A DNA stretch of 64,000 bases from Atribacterota bacterium. Its GTDB lineage: Bacteria > Atribacterota > Atribacteria > Atribacterales > Caldatribacteriaceae. The translations under genes were made by a program, and so were the position numbers. The DNA lies in assembly GCA_039638595.1 (NCBI GenBank), contig JBDIWM010000002.1:39558-103557 (forward strand), given 5' to 3'. The notes beneath the pieces were generated by a model. It ran no database searches and was not told the DNA's origin. It saw only the letters and a program-made list of their open reading frames with translations. Each line of letters opens with the position of its first letter. Position 1 is the stretch's first letter. Below, one piece after another: positions 8,343-17,046 of the stretch.

Positions 8343-9825
8343 GATTGAGCGAGACGTTACTCGCTGCATTGCCTGCCAAGTGTGTGCCAGACAGTGTGCA
8401 AGTGGGGTACACTCCTACGATGAAACAGATGATTCGCTGTGGAGTGAGGAAGCGCACTGTGTGGGATGTCAGCGTTGTGTCACTTTGTGTCCCACCGGAG
8501 CACTCACGGTGCAACGGCGGGAAAGGGGTTTTCGGGAAAACGCCAACTGGGAAGAACCATTTCTGCAACGTCTTTACAAGCAGGCCGAAACAGGAGGAAT
8601 TGTGCTTACGGGCATGGGATGTGATCGACCATATCCCATTTATTGGGACCATTTGCTTCTCAACGCCAGTCAGGTCACCAATCCGTCCATCGATCCGCTG
8701 CGGGAACCCATCGAAATCCGAACCTTTCTGGGACGAAAGGAACCCCGGCTGGACGTCGACTGGGAACGTCGTTCCTTAAAGACCACTCTGGCACCGCAAC
8801 TTGAACTTTCTTTGCCTGTCCTTTTTTCCGCCATGTCTTATGGATCGATTAGTTATAACGCCTTTCGTTCCCTTGCGGAAGCTGCGCAGGAAGTGGGAAT
8901 ACTCTGTAACAGTGGTGAAGGAGGTTTACACCCTGACTTCTATGCTCTGGGAGGGAACATCATCGTCCAGGTGGCTTCTGGTCGTTTTGGAGTAACCCCT
9001 GAGTATCTAAAGGTGGCTCGGGCTATCGAAATTAAAATCGGTCAGGGGGCTAAACCGGGAATTGGTGGGCATCTTCCCGGAGAAAAAGTGACCACAGAGA
9101 TTTCCCGTACCCGACGGATTCCGGTGGGGAGTGATGCGATTTCTCCAGCACCTCACCACGATATTTATTCCATTGAAGATCTGGAACGGTTGATTTTCGC
9201 TATTAAAGAAGTCACGAATTATACGAAACCGGTTTCGGTCAAAATTGCTGCCGTGCACAATGTGGCGGCGATCGCCTCGGGGGTAGTTCGGGCGGGGGCC
9301 GATATCGTTGCCATTGATGGGATTCGAGGTGGAACTGGAGCGGCACCTCAAGTGATTCGAGACAATGTGGGAATTCCTGTTGAACTGGCACTGGCTCAGG
9401 TAGATGAGCGTTTGCGTCGAGAAGGAATTCGTCACCAAGCTTCCATTGTGATTGCCGGTGGGATTCGTTCCAGTAGTGATGTCATTAAAGCGATCGCTTT
9501 GGGGGCGGACGCCGTATATATTGGTACCGCAGCCCTTCTTGCCTTAGGGTGTCATTTGTGTCAGAAATGCTACACGGGGCGCTGTAATTGGGGAATTGCG
9601 ACTCAGGATCCGCTTCTCACCAAGCGTCTTAATCCCCGGATTGGAAAAAGACGTTTGGTGAACTTGATGCGCGCCTGGGCTCTGGAGATGAAAGAGATCC
9701 TTGGTGGTATGGGGATTAATGCGATTGAGAGCCTGCGGGGGAACCGGGAACAGTTGCGAGCAGTCGGTTTGCGGAAAGAGGAAGCACAACTCTTGGGAGT
9801 CAAAATGGCAGGGGAGGGCTGGTAG
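8311..9825 (+). CDS. Glutamate synthase FMN-binding synthase subunit with N-terminal ferredoxin domain
   Basis: A 504-residue protein with an N-terminal 2x[4Fe-4S] module (CIACQVCARQC, then CVGCQRCVTLCPTG, residues about 20-75) followed by the FMN TIM-barrel of glutamate synthase. Visible core motifs are SAMSYGSISYNA, GEGG, GQGAKPGIGGHLPG, the SPAPHHDIYSIEDL segment, DGIRGGTGAAP and ALGADAVYIGTAALLALG. A cysteine cluster CHLCQKCYTGRC matches the [3Fe-4S] site of GltB. It reduces 2-iminoglutarate to glutamate with electrons entering through the iron-sulfur clusters. It overlaps the glutaminase gene by 32 bases and is followed by the ferredoxin after 2 bases. Confidence 0.93.
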   Translation: MVKSLLLPKFKIERDVTRCIACQVCARQCASGVHSYDETDDSLWSEEAHCVGCQRCVTLCPTGALTVQRRERGFRENANWEEPFLQRLYKQAETGGIVLTGMGCDRPYPIYWDHLLLNASQVTNPSIDPLREPIEIRTFLGRKEPRLDVDWERRSLKTTLAPQLELSLPVLFSAMSYGSISYNAFRSLAEAAQEVGILCNSGEGGLHPDFYALGGNIIVQVASGRFGVTPEYLKVARAIEIKIGQGAKPGIGGHLPGEKVTTEISRTRRIPVGSDAISPAPHHDIYSIEDLERLIFAIKEVTNYTKPVSVKIAAVHNVAAIASGVVRAGADIVAIDGIRGGTGAAPQVIRDNVGIPVELALAQVDERLRREGIRHQASIVIAGGIRSSSDVIKAIALGADAVYIGTAALLALGCHLCQKCYTGRCNWGIATQDPLLTKRLNPRIGKRRLVNLMRAWALEMKEILGGMGINAIESLRGNREQLRAVGLRKEEAQLLGVKMAGEGW

Positions 9826-9827
9826 CG

Positions 9828-10268
9828 ATGAGAAAAATCCGCATTCATGAAGAGTACTGCATTGGATGTCATCTCTGCGAAATTACGTGCGTTGTGAAGC
9901 ATTCCCCCTTAGGGAAACTCATCAAAACCTTTCGGGAAGAAAGGGAAAATCGCCCTCTTCCCCGAGTACGGGTGGAAGAAGAGGGATATGTTTCCTTTGC
10001 CCTGCAGTGTCGTCATTGTGATGATGCACCCTGTGTGGAAAACTGCCTGACCGGAGCCATGTACCGGGATGAAAAAACCGGAATGGTGCTCTGTGACGAA
10101 GAGCGGTGTGTCGGATGCTGGATGTGTATTATGAGTTGCCCTTTCGGCGTGACTGAACGGCACAGAAGTCAAACTCGTATCGGTAGTAAATGTGATGGGT
10201 GTGTAAAGAAGGGGGGAATACCTCCCTGTGTGGAAAACTGTCCCAACGAGGCTTTGACCTATGAATGA
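9828..10268 (+). CDS. 4Fe-4S ferredoxin-type electron carrier of the glutamate synthase
   Basis: A 146-residue protein with four cysteine clusters of the HycB/DmsB type: CIGCHLCEITC, CRHCDDAPCVENCLTG, CVGCWMCIMSCPFG, and CDGCVKKGGIPPCVENCP. It should carry up to four [4Fe-4S] clusters and shuttle electrons from the flavoprotein encoded next to the synthase subunit. It sits 2 bases after the synthase gene and overlaps the flavoprotein gene by 8 bases. Its role in glutamate synthesis is inferred from the conserved neighbourhood, known in Thermotoga-like organisms. Confidence 0.88.
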   Translation: MRKIRIHEEYCIGCHLCEITCVVKHSPLGKLIKTFREERENRPLPRVRVEEEGYVSFALQCRHCDDAPCVENCLTGAMYRDEKTGMVLCDEERCVGCWMCIMSCPFGVTERHRSQTRIGSKCDGCVKKGGIPPCVENCPNEALTYE

Positions 10269-11538
10269 GATCCATGCACCATATCTTATCGTTGGTTTTT
10301 CGGTCGCAGGCCGCTGGGGAGCACGAGCCATCCAGGAAAAAAATGCTTTTACCCCCATCGTGGCTGTGAGTGAAGAACAGGGTTGGTACTCTCGGCCGTT
10401 GATTACCTATGCCTTAGGGGGAAATAATCCGAGTATTGAGCATTCCACGTGGTCACTTGATGCGACTTCGCTCAATATTCTTGAGGGAGACCGGGTGGAA
10501 CATTTTGACTCTGAAAACCGGGTGGCATTTTTACGTTCAGGGAAACGGGTGTTTTTTGAAAAAGCGTTGCTCGCTCCAGGGGGTGTGCCCATTGTGCCTC
10601 CGCTTGAAGGTATCGCGGAATCCGGAGTTTTTACCTTTACTGGCAGAAGAGACTTAGAAAGAATGCTCCAGTTCTTAGAAACGGTCAAACCCAGACGGAT
10701 CCTCATTTTGGGGGGAGGTTTTATCGGTCTTAAAACCTGTGAAGCCTTCATGCGTCGGGGTTTGGAAATTACCCTGGTAGAGCTCTCCTCGCGATTGCTT
10801 CCTCTCATGCTCGATGATGATGGATCGAGGTATGTGGAGAACGCCCTGGTTCAAGCTGGGGTGCAGGTAATACTTGGTGAAACGGTAACAGCGTTTGAAG
10901 GGAATGGGGAGAAGCTTGTCCGAGCCACCCTGAGAGAGGGAGGGTATACTCCGGTTGACTGTGCTGTGGTGGCCGTGGGAGTCAGACCGAACGTGGAGTG
11001 GTTGCGGGATTCAGGAATCGAAATTCAGAAGGGGATTCTCGTTGACGAGTTCCAGGAGACGTCGAAAAGGAGCATTTTCGCGGCGGGGGATGTTGCAGAA
11101 ACCCGGCACCTTTTGACTGGAGAACGTGGTGTGGTGGCGATATGGCCGGAAGCGGTCCGGCAGGGAAAAGTTGCCGGTGCGAACATGGCTGGTGGACGAG
11201 TGACGTACCCGGGGAGCCTACCCTTGAATGCGCTTGATCTGGGAGGCATGGCTCTGGTTTCTGTGGGTTTGGTGAATCCTCCAGGTAATGGGGATTATGA
11301 AGCCCTGGTGCGCAAGGAAAAAAACGAGTACATGAAGGTGATTTTAAAAGACGAGCGGATTGTGGGTCTTGTGATGCTTGGAAAAATTGAGAAGAGCGGT
11401 CTCTATATCCGGTTGCTCCGGGAGCGCATACCGGTTACCAGTTTCAGGGAACGGCTGCTCGACCCCAAATTTAGCTTGGTGAGTTTACCCAGAGAATTTC
11501 GCAAAAGTTGGATAGAAGGAGTCGGGTTGGAAGTATGA
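10261..11538 (+). CDS. FAD/NAD(P)-dependent pyridine nucleotide-disulfide-type oxidoreductase of the glutamate synthase
   Basis: A 425-residue flavoprotein of the NADH oxidase/rubredoxin reductase family. The N-terminal FAD motif is degenerate (LIVGFSVAGRWGARAI). The NAD(P)-binding motif ILILGGGFIGLKTCEAF is intact near residue 145, and the second FAD-contact region reads SIFAAGDVAE. It should take electrons from NAD(P)H and deliver them to the ferredoxin and then the FMN synthase. No redox-active Cys pair of the disulfide reductase type is seen. The gene overlaps both neighbours, including an ATGA overlap with the GXGXG subunit, so it belongs to the glutamate synthase operon rather than to oxygen defence. 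Confidence 0.85.
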   Translation: MNEIHAPYLIVGFSVAGRWGARAIQEKNAFTPIVAVSEEQGWYSRPLITYALGGNNPSIEHSTWSLDATSLNILEGDRVEHFDSENRVAFLRSGKRVFFEKALLAPGGVPIVPPLEGIAESGVFTFTGRRDLERMLQFLETVKPRRILILGGGFIGLKTCEAFMRRGLEITLVELSSRLLPLMLDDDGSRYVENALVQAGVQVILGETVTAFEGNGEKLVRATLREGGYTPVDCAVVAVGVRPNVEWLRDSGIEIQKGILVDEFQETSKRSIFAAGDVAETRHLLTGERGVVAIWPEAVRQGKVAGANMAGGRVTYPGSLPLNALDLGGMALVSVGLVNPPGNGDYEALVRKEKNEYMKVILKDERIVGLVMLGKIEKSGLYIRLLRERIPVTSFRERLLDPKFSLVSLPREFRKSWIEGVGLEV

Positions 11539-12260
11539 AGGTTCTTGATTGTCGGGGAAAACATTACCGGGAGATCAACGCAACTTTAGAACAGTTGTGG
11601 CGGGAAGGAGTACAAGAAGTTGTGCTTCAGGGTGTCAATGGTCAACGGTATCTGGGTCGGGGTCTTTGGCGGGGTGAGATCGTTATCGAGGGAATCCCAG
11701 GTGATGACCTGGGCATGTTTTTGAACGGAGCCACCATCCGGGTACGAGGGAACGCTCAGGATGGGGTGGGAAATACCATGAACATGGGAAAAATTATTGT
11801 CGAGGGTGACGCTCGAGATATTGTTGGTTTTTCCATGAGGGGTGGAAAAATTTTTATTCGGGGTGATGTCGGGTATCGAGTTGGCATTCACATGAAATCG
11901 TATCTCGATGAGTATCCGGTTATCGTTTTTGGTGGTCAAAGTGGGGATTTTTTGGGAGAGTACATGGCTGGTGGTCTCATTGTGGTGCTGAATTTAGCCC
12001 ATCGAAAGCCGGTTGAAGGAAGTTTTGTCGCTTCCGGGATGCACGGGGGAAAAATTCTCATCCGTGGTGAGTTGGATCGGCGTTTCCTGGGAGCAGGAAT
12101 CAAAATGGAAAAAACGACTGAAGAGGATTGGAACGGCGTTGTTCACTATCTTCAGGAGTACTGTCAGGATTTGAATCTTCCTTTTACCTTTTCCAGTGAA
12201 GAGTTTGTGAGTATTGCTCCGCTCACGACTCGACCGTATGGGAAAATTTACGTCTACTAG
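11535..12260 (+). CDS. Glutamate synthase GXGXG (alpha C-terminal) domain subunit
   Basis: A 241-residue right-handed beta-helix domain with repeated G-x-x-G turns (GIPGDDLGMFLNG, GNAQDGVGNTMNMG, GDARDIVGFSMRGG, GDVGYRVGIHM, GQSGDFLGEYMAGG). This is the C-terminal domain of GltB as a separate gene, also resembling formylmethanofuran dehydrogenase subunit C. It is structural in glutamate synthase. I prefer the ATG at 11535, which overlaps the upstream stop as ATGA, over the TTG at 11508. It closes the glnA-glt operon. The leader of amtB starts directly after it. Confidence 0.9.
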   Translation: MKVLDCRGKHYREINATLEQLWREGVQEVVLQGVNGQRYLGRGLWRGEIVIEGIPGDDLGMFLNGATIRVRGNAQDGVGNTMNMGKIIVEGDARDIVGFSMRGGKIFIRGDVGYRVGIHMKSYLDEYPVIVFGGQSGDFLGEYMAGGLIVVLNLAHRKPVEGSFVASGMHGGKILIRGELDRRFLGAGIKMEKTTEEDWNGVVHYLQEYCQDLNLPFTFSSEEFVSIAPLTTRPYGKIYVY

Positions 12261-12266
12261 CTGAAT

Positions 12267-12400
12267 GTGTTGAAAGCGCTGTTGCTGTAGCGTCAACACG
12301 AAGGAGTATCCCTGATATGTTTGCAGGGATGGTATCCGGGTAAAGGGAAGCCCCTGATTCTGGAAGTGCTGTTGCTTCCTAAATCGGGGGTTTTTTCTTT
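12267..12400 (+). promoter_or_regulatory. Structured amtB leader: three hairpins, the last an intrinsic terminator
   Basis: Hairpin 1 has arms GTGTTGA (12267-12273) and TCAACAC (12293-12299). Hairpin 2 has arms ATCCCTG (12308-12314) and CAGGGAT (12324-12330). Hairpin 3 has arms CCCCTGATT (12351-12359) and AAATCGGGG (about 12381-12389), followed by TTTTTT, so it is a terminator. Hairpins 1 and 3 both present the same nine bases GCTGTTGCT in or beside their loops (12278-12286 and 12368-12376), exactly 90 bases apart. No strong promoter is visible here, so amtB may be read through from the glt operon under attenuation control. The ligand or protein is unknown. Confidence 0.6.
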
Positions 12401-12478
12401 AGAGGGAGGTGAGAAAAAAATCGGTATTCATGATGTGGTTTTCATGCTTGAGAAAATTGAGAGAAAGGAGTAACGACG

Positions 12479-13885
12479 ATGGTGCGAACAATGATGGTGA
12501 GGGTGTTTCTGATAGGAATCTTCTTGGCCATTGGGGGAGGTTGGGTGCTGGCTGCAGATCCTGGTGGAGCGACAACGCTGCAGACGATGCCCAGTTTACC
12601 CATTGATTACGTGTGGATTCTGGTCTGTGGGTTTCTGGTCTTCTTCATGCAGGCTGGGTTTGCCATGGTGGAAACAGGGTTTTGCCGAGCCAAGAATGTG
12701 ACCAATCTTTTGAGCAAGAATCTCATCGATTTTGTGGTGGCTTCGCTCGTCTTTTTTGCTGTTGGATACGGCTTTTTGAAAGGAAGTGACCTTGGGGGAC
12801 TGATTGGCATTGGTCGGTGGTTTCTCCGTGGTGAAGCCTACGATGTGGGTGCGTATCTTGACTTTTTCTGGCAACTGGTGTTTTGTGGTACTGCAGCGAC
12901 CATCGTTTCTGGCGCTGTTGCTGAGCGACTCAAGTTTTCAGCGTATCTCGTGTATACATTCCTGGTGAGCATATTCATTTATCCTGTTTACGCTCACTGG
13001 GTTTGGGGTGGAGGGTGGCTGAGCCAACTTCCTTTTGGAGTAGGACATGCTGATTTTGCCGGTTCTGGCGTGGTTCATGCCATCGGTGGTGTGGTGGGGC
13101 TTGCTGGTGCAATGGTCCTTGGGCCTCGTTTTGGAAAGTACGGGAAAGACCATAAGCCCCTTGCCATACCCGGTCACAATATGTCTCTGGCGGCCCTGGG
13201 GACCTTTATCCTCTGGTTTGGATGGTTTGGATTCAATCCAGGAAGTACCTTTAGCGCTCATCACCTCCGCATTGCTGTGGTGGCTGTGAACACCAATTTG
13301 GCGGCGGCAGCAGGGGCTTTCACCACACTCCTTGTTATGTATGCCAAAACCCGCAAGTGGGACCTGGGTATGGCGCTGAATGGAACTTTGGGGGGACTTG
13401 TAGCGGTGACTGCACCCTGTGCTTGGATTGAAGGGTGGGCAGCGATAGTCATCGGGGCTATCGCTGGTTTGCTGGTTGTGGCTGGGGTGTATTTCTTTGA
13501 AAGTCGGGGGATTGATGACCCCGTGGGAGCAGTGAGTGTCCATGGAGTAAACGGTCTCTGGGGGCTTTTGAGTGTGGGCCTTTTTGCCGATGGGACCTAT
13601 GGACTCTATACGCTTGAACCACCCTACGTAACCGGTCTTTTCTATGGTGGTGGCGGGGGACAGCTGCTTGCCCAGTTCATTGGGGTGTTGGCTGTGGTGG
13701 CCTGGGGGTTTGGTCTGGGGTATCTCATGTTTAAAGTTATGGACCTTATTTTTGGCATTCGGGTTTCTCCTGAAGAGGAATTGCAGGGGCTGGACATTTT
13801 TGAACATGGAACTCCAGCGTATCCGGAGTTTACTCGTCGTCGCCTACTTTTTCCAGAGAGGAGGCATGAACGTGTACAAGCTTGA
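12479..13885 (+). CDS. amtB: Ammonium transporter (Amt family)
   Basis: A 468-residue inner-membrane ammonium channel with an N-terminal signal peptide (residues about 1-25, ending GGGWVLAAD) and around 11 membrane segments. Family motifs are QAGFAMVETGFCRAKN, the FVHW-like region VYAHWVWGGGWL, DFAGSGVVHAIGG with a conserved pore Asp and the first pore His region, the FGWFGFNPGS segment and DDPVGAVSVHGVNGLWG with the second pore His. The cytoplasmic tail ends in a basic RRRLLFPERRHERVQA. A GAGAAAGGAG site precedes the ATG. The PII gene starts inside its 3' end, so transporter and regulator are coupled. Confidence 0.96.
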   Translation: MVRTMMVRVFLIGIFLAIGGGWVLAADPGGATTLQTMPSLPIDYVWILVCGFLVFFMQAGFAMVETGFCRAKNVTNLLSKNLIDFVVASLVFFAVGYGFLKGSDLGGLIGIGRWFLRGEAYDVGAYLDFFWQLVFCGTAATIVSGAVAERLKFSAYLVYTFLVSIFIYPVYAHWVWGGGWLSQLPFGVGHADFAGSGVVHAIGGVVGLAGAMVLGPRFGKYGKDHKPLAIPGHNMSLAALGTFILWFGWFGFNPGSTFSAHHLRIAVVAVNTNLAAAAGAFTTLLVMYAKTRKWDLGMALNGTLGGLVAVTAPCAWIEGWAAIVIGAIAGLLVVAGVYFFESRGIDDPVGAVSVHGVNGLWGLLSVGLFADGTYGLYTLEPPYVTGLFYGGGGGQLLAQFIGVLAVVAWGFGLGYLMFKVMDLIFGIRVSPEEELQGLDIFEHGTPAYPEFTRRRLLFPERRHERVQA

Positions 13886-14210
13886 GATTATCGTCCGGGA
13901 AGAAAAAGTGCCAGAAGTGCTCGACGTTTTAGAGCGTTTTGGCTACTGGGGAGTGACCATGTATCCGGTAGAGGGACGGGGACGACAAAAGGGTCTTGTA
14001 GAACAGTTCCGGGGGCGGAAATATGAGATTCCCTTTCTTCCCAAGACCAAAATCGAGGTCCTCGTCCGGGATGAGGACTGTGAGGAGATGATGAATCACG
14101 TGGTGGAAGTGGCTCGAACCGATACCGTGGGTGATGGTAAAATATTTGTCTATCCGGTGATTGATGTGGTTCGTATCCGAACCGGTGAAAAAGGAGAGTG
14201 TGCCCTTTGA
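13866..14210 (+). CDS. glnK: Nitrogen regulatory protein PII
   Basis: A 114-residue PII protein overlapping the end of amtB by 20 bases, the usual glnK-amtB pairing but with amtB first. The T-loop region GRGRQKGLVEQFRGRKYEIPFLPK keeps a tyrosine at the usual uridylylation position (the Y of RKYEIPF), while the second conserved loop tyrosine is phenylalanine. The B-loop TDTVGDGKIFVYPV binds ATP/ADP. It should bind 2-oxoglutarate and nucleotides and plug AmtB when nitrogen is plentiful. Start choice: the ATG at 13866 lies behind GAGAGGAGG. glnK rather than glnB is chosen only because of its amtB linkage. Confidence 0.93.
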   Translation: MNVYKLEIIVREEKVPEVLDVLERFGYWGVTMYPVEGRGRQKGLVEQFRGRKYEIPFLPKTKIEVLVRDEDCEEMMNHVVEVARTDTVGDGKIFVYPVIDVVRIRTGEKGECAL

Positions 14211-14227
14211 GTACGCTTGGAATCCGA

Positions 14228-14261
14228 AGCCCCTTCCTTAGGAGGAAGGGGCTTTGCTTTT
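14228..14261. terminator. Bidirectional terminator between the PII gene and hisIE
   Basis: Arms AGCCCCTTCCT (14228-14238) and AGGAAGGGGCT (14243-14253) form an 11-bp stem with a TAGG loop, followed by TTTGCTTTTT on the + strand. It separates two convergent operons and overlaps the stop codon of hisIE. Confidence 0.85.
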
Positions 14262-14924
14262 TGAGGAGGAACGCCGCTTCTGGAGTTCTTCAATGACCTC
14301 AAGGTAGGGAATTCCTTCATGCTTGAGCAGAACCAGAAGGTGGTAGAGAAGGTCTGCAACTTCAAGACGCAGGTGGTCTTTGTGTCGCAGGGTGTTCTCG
14401 AGGGTAGCCAGAATCACTTCGGTGGTTTCTTCAGCCACCTTACGCAGGATTTTTTCTCGTCCTTCCCGAAGAAGCCTTGAAGTGTAGGAATTACTATCTG
14501 GATGCTGCGCACGTTCTTCGATCACTTCGAAGAGCTCCTGGAGAAAAGAAGCCTGGGGGTAGGGTGGATATCCAGCTTCCGGAGCGGAGATGGTTTCCTC
14601 CTTTATTTTTCGGTGAAAACAGGAGGGTAGACCAGTATGACAGGCAACCCCCTCCTGCTCGACCTGTATAAGAAGCGTATCGTTATCGCAGTCAAGATAT
14701 AAGCTTTGTACACGCTGAACGTGGCTGCTCGTCTCACCTTTGTGCCATAGTGTTTTGCGGCTGCGACTGTAGAACCAGGTGGTACCGGTTTCCATGGTTT
14801 TCCGAAATGCTTCTTCGTTCATATAGGCCATCATGAGTACTCGCCCAGTCACCACATCCTGGATGATCGCTGGAACCAGGCCGTTTTCGTCGGTTTTGAT
14901 TTTTTCCCAGAGGGTATCCATCAA
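14238..14924 (-). CDS. hisIE: Phosphoribosyl-AMP cyclohydrolase / phosphoribosyl-ATP pyrophosphatase, bifunctional
   Basis: A 228-residue fusion catalysing steps 2 and 3 of histidine synthesis. The N-terminal HisI half has [38 protein letters not shown], the metal-binding DCDNDTLL and the C-H-x6-C site CHTGLPSC. The C-terminal HisE half begins near residue 125 ([13 protein letters not shown]) and has [17 protein letters not shown] and [10 protein letters not shown]. Its start overlaps the hisF stop by 4 bases. It is the last gene of the his operon. Confidence 0.96.
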   Translation of the reverse strand: MMDTLWEKIKTDENGLVPAIIQDVVTGRVLMMAYMNEEAFRKTMETGTTWFYSRSRKTLWHKGETSSHVQRVQSLYLDCDNDTLLIQVEQEGVACHTGLPSCFHRKIKEETISAPEAGYPPYPQASFLQELFEVIEERAQHPDSNSYTSRLLREGREKILRKVAEETTEVILATLENTLRHKDHLRLEVADLLYHLLVLLKHEGIPYLEVIEELQKRRSSSKSKAPSS

Positions 14925-15700
14925 TCCTCAATCCTCACCGGAATACCACGTTTTTTGAGAAATGCTTTGGCTTCAGGCACGGTAAAGTGGCGATAGTGGA
15001 AGATGGAAGCAACCAGAGCGGCGTCGGCTTTTCCTTCCTGGAGTACCGCAGCCAGGTGTTCTAGTTTTCCTGCTCCACCTGAAGCGATAATCGGAATATT
15101 CACCTTTTCAGCGATTTTTCTGGTAAGACTGATGTCATATCCTGACTGAGTTCCATCGGTGTCCATGCTGGTGAGGAGGATTTCGCCTGCTCCTAACTTT
15201 TCCACCTGCTGGGCCCAGGCAATAGCTTCTTTACCGGTGGGAGTGCGACCACCATTGATGAAAACTTCCCAGTAACTGCGATGAGTGATGCGATCCCAGG
15301 TTTTCTTAACGTCGATGGCCACCACCACGCACTGGCTTCCGAATTTGTCGGCCAGTTCTTTAACCAGTTCCGGGTTAAGGACTGCTTGGGTGTTAATGGA
15401 AACCTTATCGGCTCCGGCTTTAAGGAGTTTACTGACGTGTTCTGAGCTCCCAATTCCTCCCCCCACGGTGAATGGAATGGTGAGCGTTTCAGCCACTTTC
15501 TCGGCCACGTGAATCATGATTTCTCGCTGTTCATAGGAAGCAGTGATATCGAGAAATACCAGTTCATCGGCGCCTTCTTCTTCATAGCGTTTAGCCAGCT
15601 CCACCGGATCCCCCACATCCTTAATATCTTCGAAGTGGACACCTTTTACCACTCTTCCTTCTTTGACATCCAGACACGGAATAATTCGCTTGGCTAACAA
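14921..15700 (-). CDS. hisF: Imidazole glycerol phosphate synthase cyclase subunit
   Basis: A 259-residue (beta/alpha)8 barrel that, with HisH, makes IGP and AICAR. The catalytic aspartates are in [16 protein letters not shown] (D11) and [15 protein letters not shown]. Phosphate-binding loops are VGGGIGS and [11 protein letters not shown]. It lies 3 bases from hisA and overlaps hisIE. Confidence 0.97.
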   Translation of the reverse strand: MLAKRIIPCLDVKEGRVVKGVHFEDIKDVGDPVELAKRYEEEGADELVFLDITASYEQREIMIHVAEKVAETLTIPFTVGGGIGSSEHVSKLLKAGADKVSINTQAVLNPELVKELADKFGSQCVVVAIDVKKTWDRITHRSYWEVFINGGRTPTGKEAIAWAQQVEKLGAGEILLTSMDTDGTQSGYDISLTRKIAEKVNIPIIASGGAGKLEHLAAVLQEGKADAALVASIFHYRHFTVPEAKAFLKKRGIPVRIED

Positions 15701-15703
15701 TTT

Positions 15704-16429
15704 TTATTCCTCCCGTAAAGTTTTAATCACATCTTTGAGCCTGAGGGCTGAAGTGTAGAGAGCCTTACCCAGGATAACGCCCTCAACGCCCTCGATGGTT
15801 TTTACCTTCCGAATATCGTCAACACTACTTACTCCTCCTGCAAGGATGATGGAAACACCACTTTCTTGCAAGAACTCTTGGATCACCCGGGGACGAATGC
15901 CAGTTAAGGTTCCATCCTGGGCTACATCGGTGAAGATGAAATGCTGGATGCCTATCTGTTTTAAATTTTGGGCAAAGCATGTGGCACGAATGGAGGTATT
16001 TTCAGTCCAGCCCTGGATTTTCAGATTCCCGTTTTCCACATCCAGACTCACGGCGATTTGGGAAGCAGCAAATGCAACCATTTTTTCGAACTCTTGAGGA
16101 TCCTTGATGGCAATACTGCCCAGGACCACCCGTTGTGCTCCTTCTGTGATATAGTGGCGGAGTGTTTCAGTGATGCGCACGCCACCACCTATCTGAACTG
16201 GAATGCGCACCGCTTTCAGGATTTGCCGAATAGATTCAAAATTGACCGGCCAACCCTGGCGTGCTCCATCTAAGTCGACCACATGGAGCATGGGAGCACC
16301 TTCTGCCTCCCATTTTCGTGCTACTTCCGACGGAGTATCGCTGAAGACCGTTACTCGCTGGTAGTCGCCTTTTTCTAATCGAACGACTTTTCCCTCAAGG
16401 ATATCGATGGCTGGAATGGGAAGAATCAT
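15704..16429 (-). CDS. hisA: ProFAR isomerase (HisA)
   Basis: A 241-residue (beta/alpha)8 barrel isomerising ProFAR to PRFAR. The first catalytic Asp is in IPAIDILEGKVVRLEKGDY, and the second barrel half has FIFTDVAQDGTLTG. Phosphate loops are IGGGVRI and LAGGVSSVDD. The ATG at 16429 overlaps the hisH stop as ATGA; an in-frame upstream extension runs into hisH and is not used. Confidence 0.96.
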   Translation of the reverse strand: MILPIPAIDILEGKVVRLEKGDYQRVTVFSDTPSEVARKWEAEGAPMLHVVDLDGARQGWPVNFESIRQILKAVRIPVQIGGGVRITETLRHYITEGAQRVVLGSIAIKDPQEFEKMVAFAASQIAVSLDVENGNLKIQGWTENTSIRATCFAQNLKQIGIQHFIFTDVAQDGTLTGIRPRVIQEFLQESGVSIILAGGVSSVDDIRKVKTIEGVEGVILGKALYTSALRLKDVIKTLREE

Positions 16430-17040
16430 GAGGAGAGACTTTTCACCCAATTTTCTAAAAATTTCATTCCCCACCGGGCGCTTTTTTCCGGATGAAATTG
16501 GACTCCGAAAAGGTGGTCGACATTGACCATAGCGGGGATGACCACATTGTAGTTACAGATTCCCACTACACAGGATTCATCTTCAGGTGCCGCATAAAAG
16601 GAATTGGCAAAATAGAAAAACCGTCCCTGAGGGATGCCCTCAATGACCGTATTCGGCTTTTTAAAGTATACCCTGTTCCAGCCAATATGGGGGATTTTAG
16701 ATGTAGGTGGAAGTTTGCGGATCTCTCCAGGAATGAAGGCCAACCCCTTTTTGCGAGGCGATTCCTGACTTCGTTCAAAGAAGAGCTGTAAGCCAAGACA
16801 AATCCCCAGAATCGGCTTTTCTTCCACATGGGCCTCCCGAATCGCTTCCACGAGACCGTTCTTCTCCATGTTTTCCATGGCTTCTCCGAAGGAACCGACA
16901 CCAGGTAAAACAATTGCCTCAGCCTTCTGGAGCACTTCCCTGCTCTGGGTTATTTCGATTTCTTTTCCCAGTCGTTGCAGTGCTTTCGAAACACTGTGCA
17001 GGTTCCCAATGCCGTAATCGACAATCGCAATCATCGTCAC
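16426..17040 (-). CDS. hisH: Imidazole glycerol phosphate synthase glutaminase subunit
   Basis: A 204-residue class I glutamine amidotransferase that supplies ammonia to HisF. The triad is visible: nucleophilic Cys in GICLGLQLFF and the His-Glu pair in GVQFHPEKS. The oxyanion/N-terminal part reads VDYGIGNLHSVSKAL and PGVGSFGEAM. It lies 6 bases after hisB. Confidence 0.97.
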   Translation of the reverse strand: MTMIAIVDYGIGNLHSVSKALQRLGKEIEITQSREVLQKAEAIVLPGVGSFGEAMENMEKNGLVEAIREAHVEEKPILGICLGLQLFFERSQESPRKKGLAFIPGEIRKLPPTSKIPHIGWNRVYFKKPNTVIEGIPQGRFFYFANSFYAAPEDESCVVGICNYNVVIPAMVNVDHLFGVQFHPEKSARWGMKFLENWVKSLSS

Positions 17041-17046
17041 CCTCTC

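Noticed and set aside
12267..12400. An ANTAR-protein dual-hairpin target in the amtB leader
   Set aside because: The loops do not show the hexaloop with A at position 1 and G at position 4.
12938..13807. A 289-codon antisense ORF over amtB
   Set aside because: The + strand frame encodes a full ammonium transporter with all motifs; the antisense frame is Pro/His/Lys-rich with no family signature.
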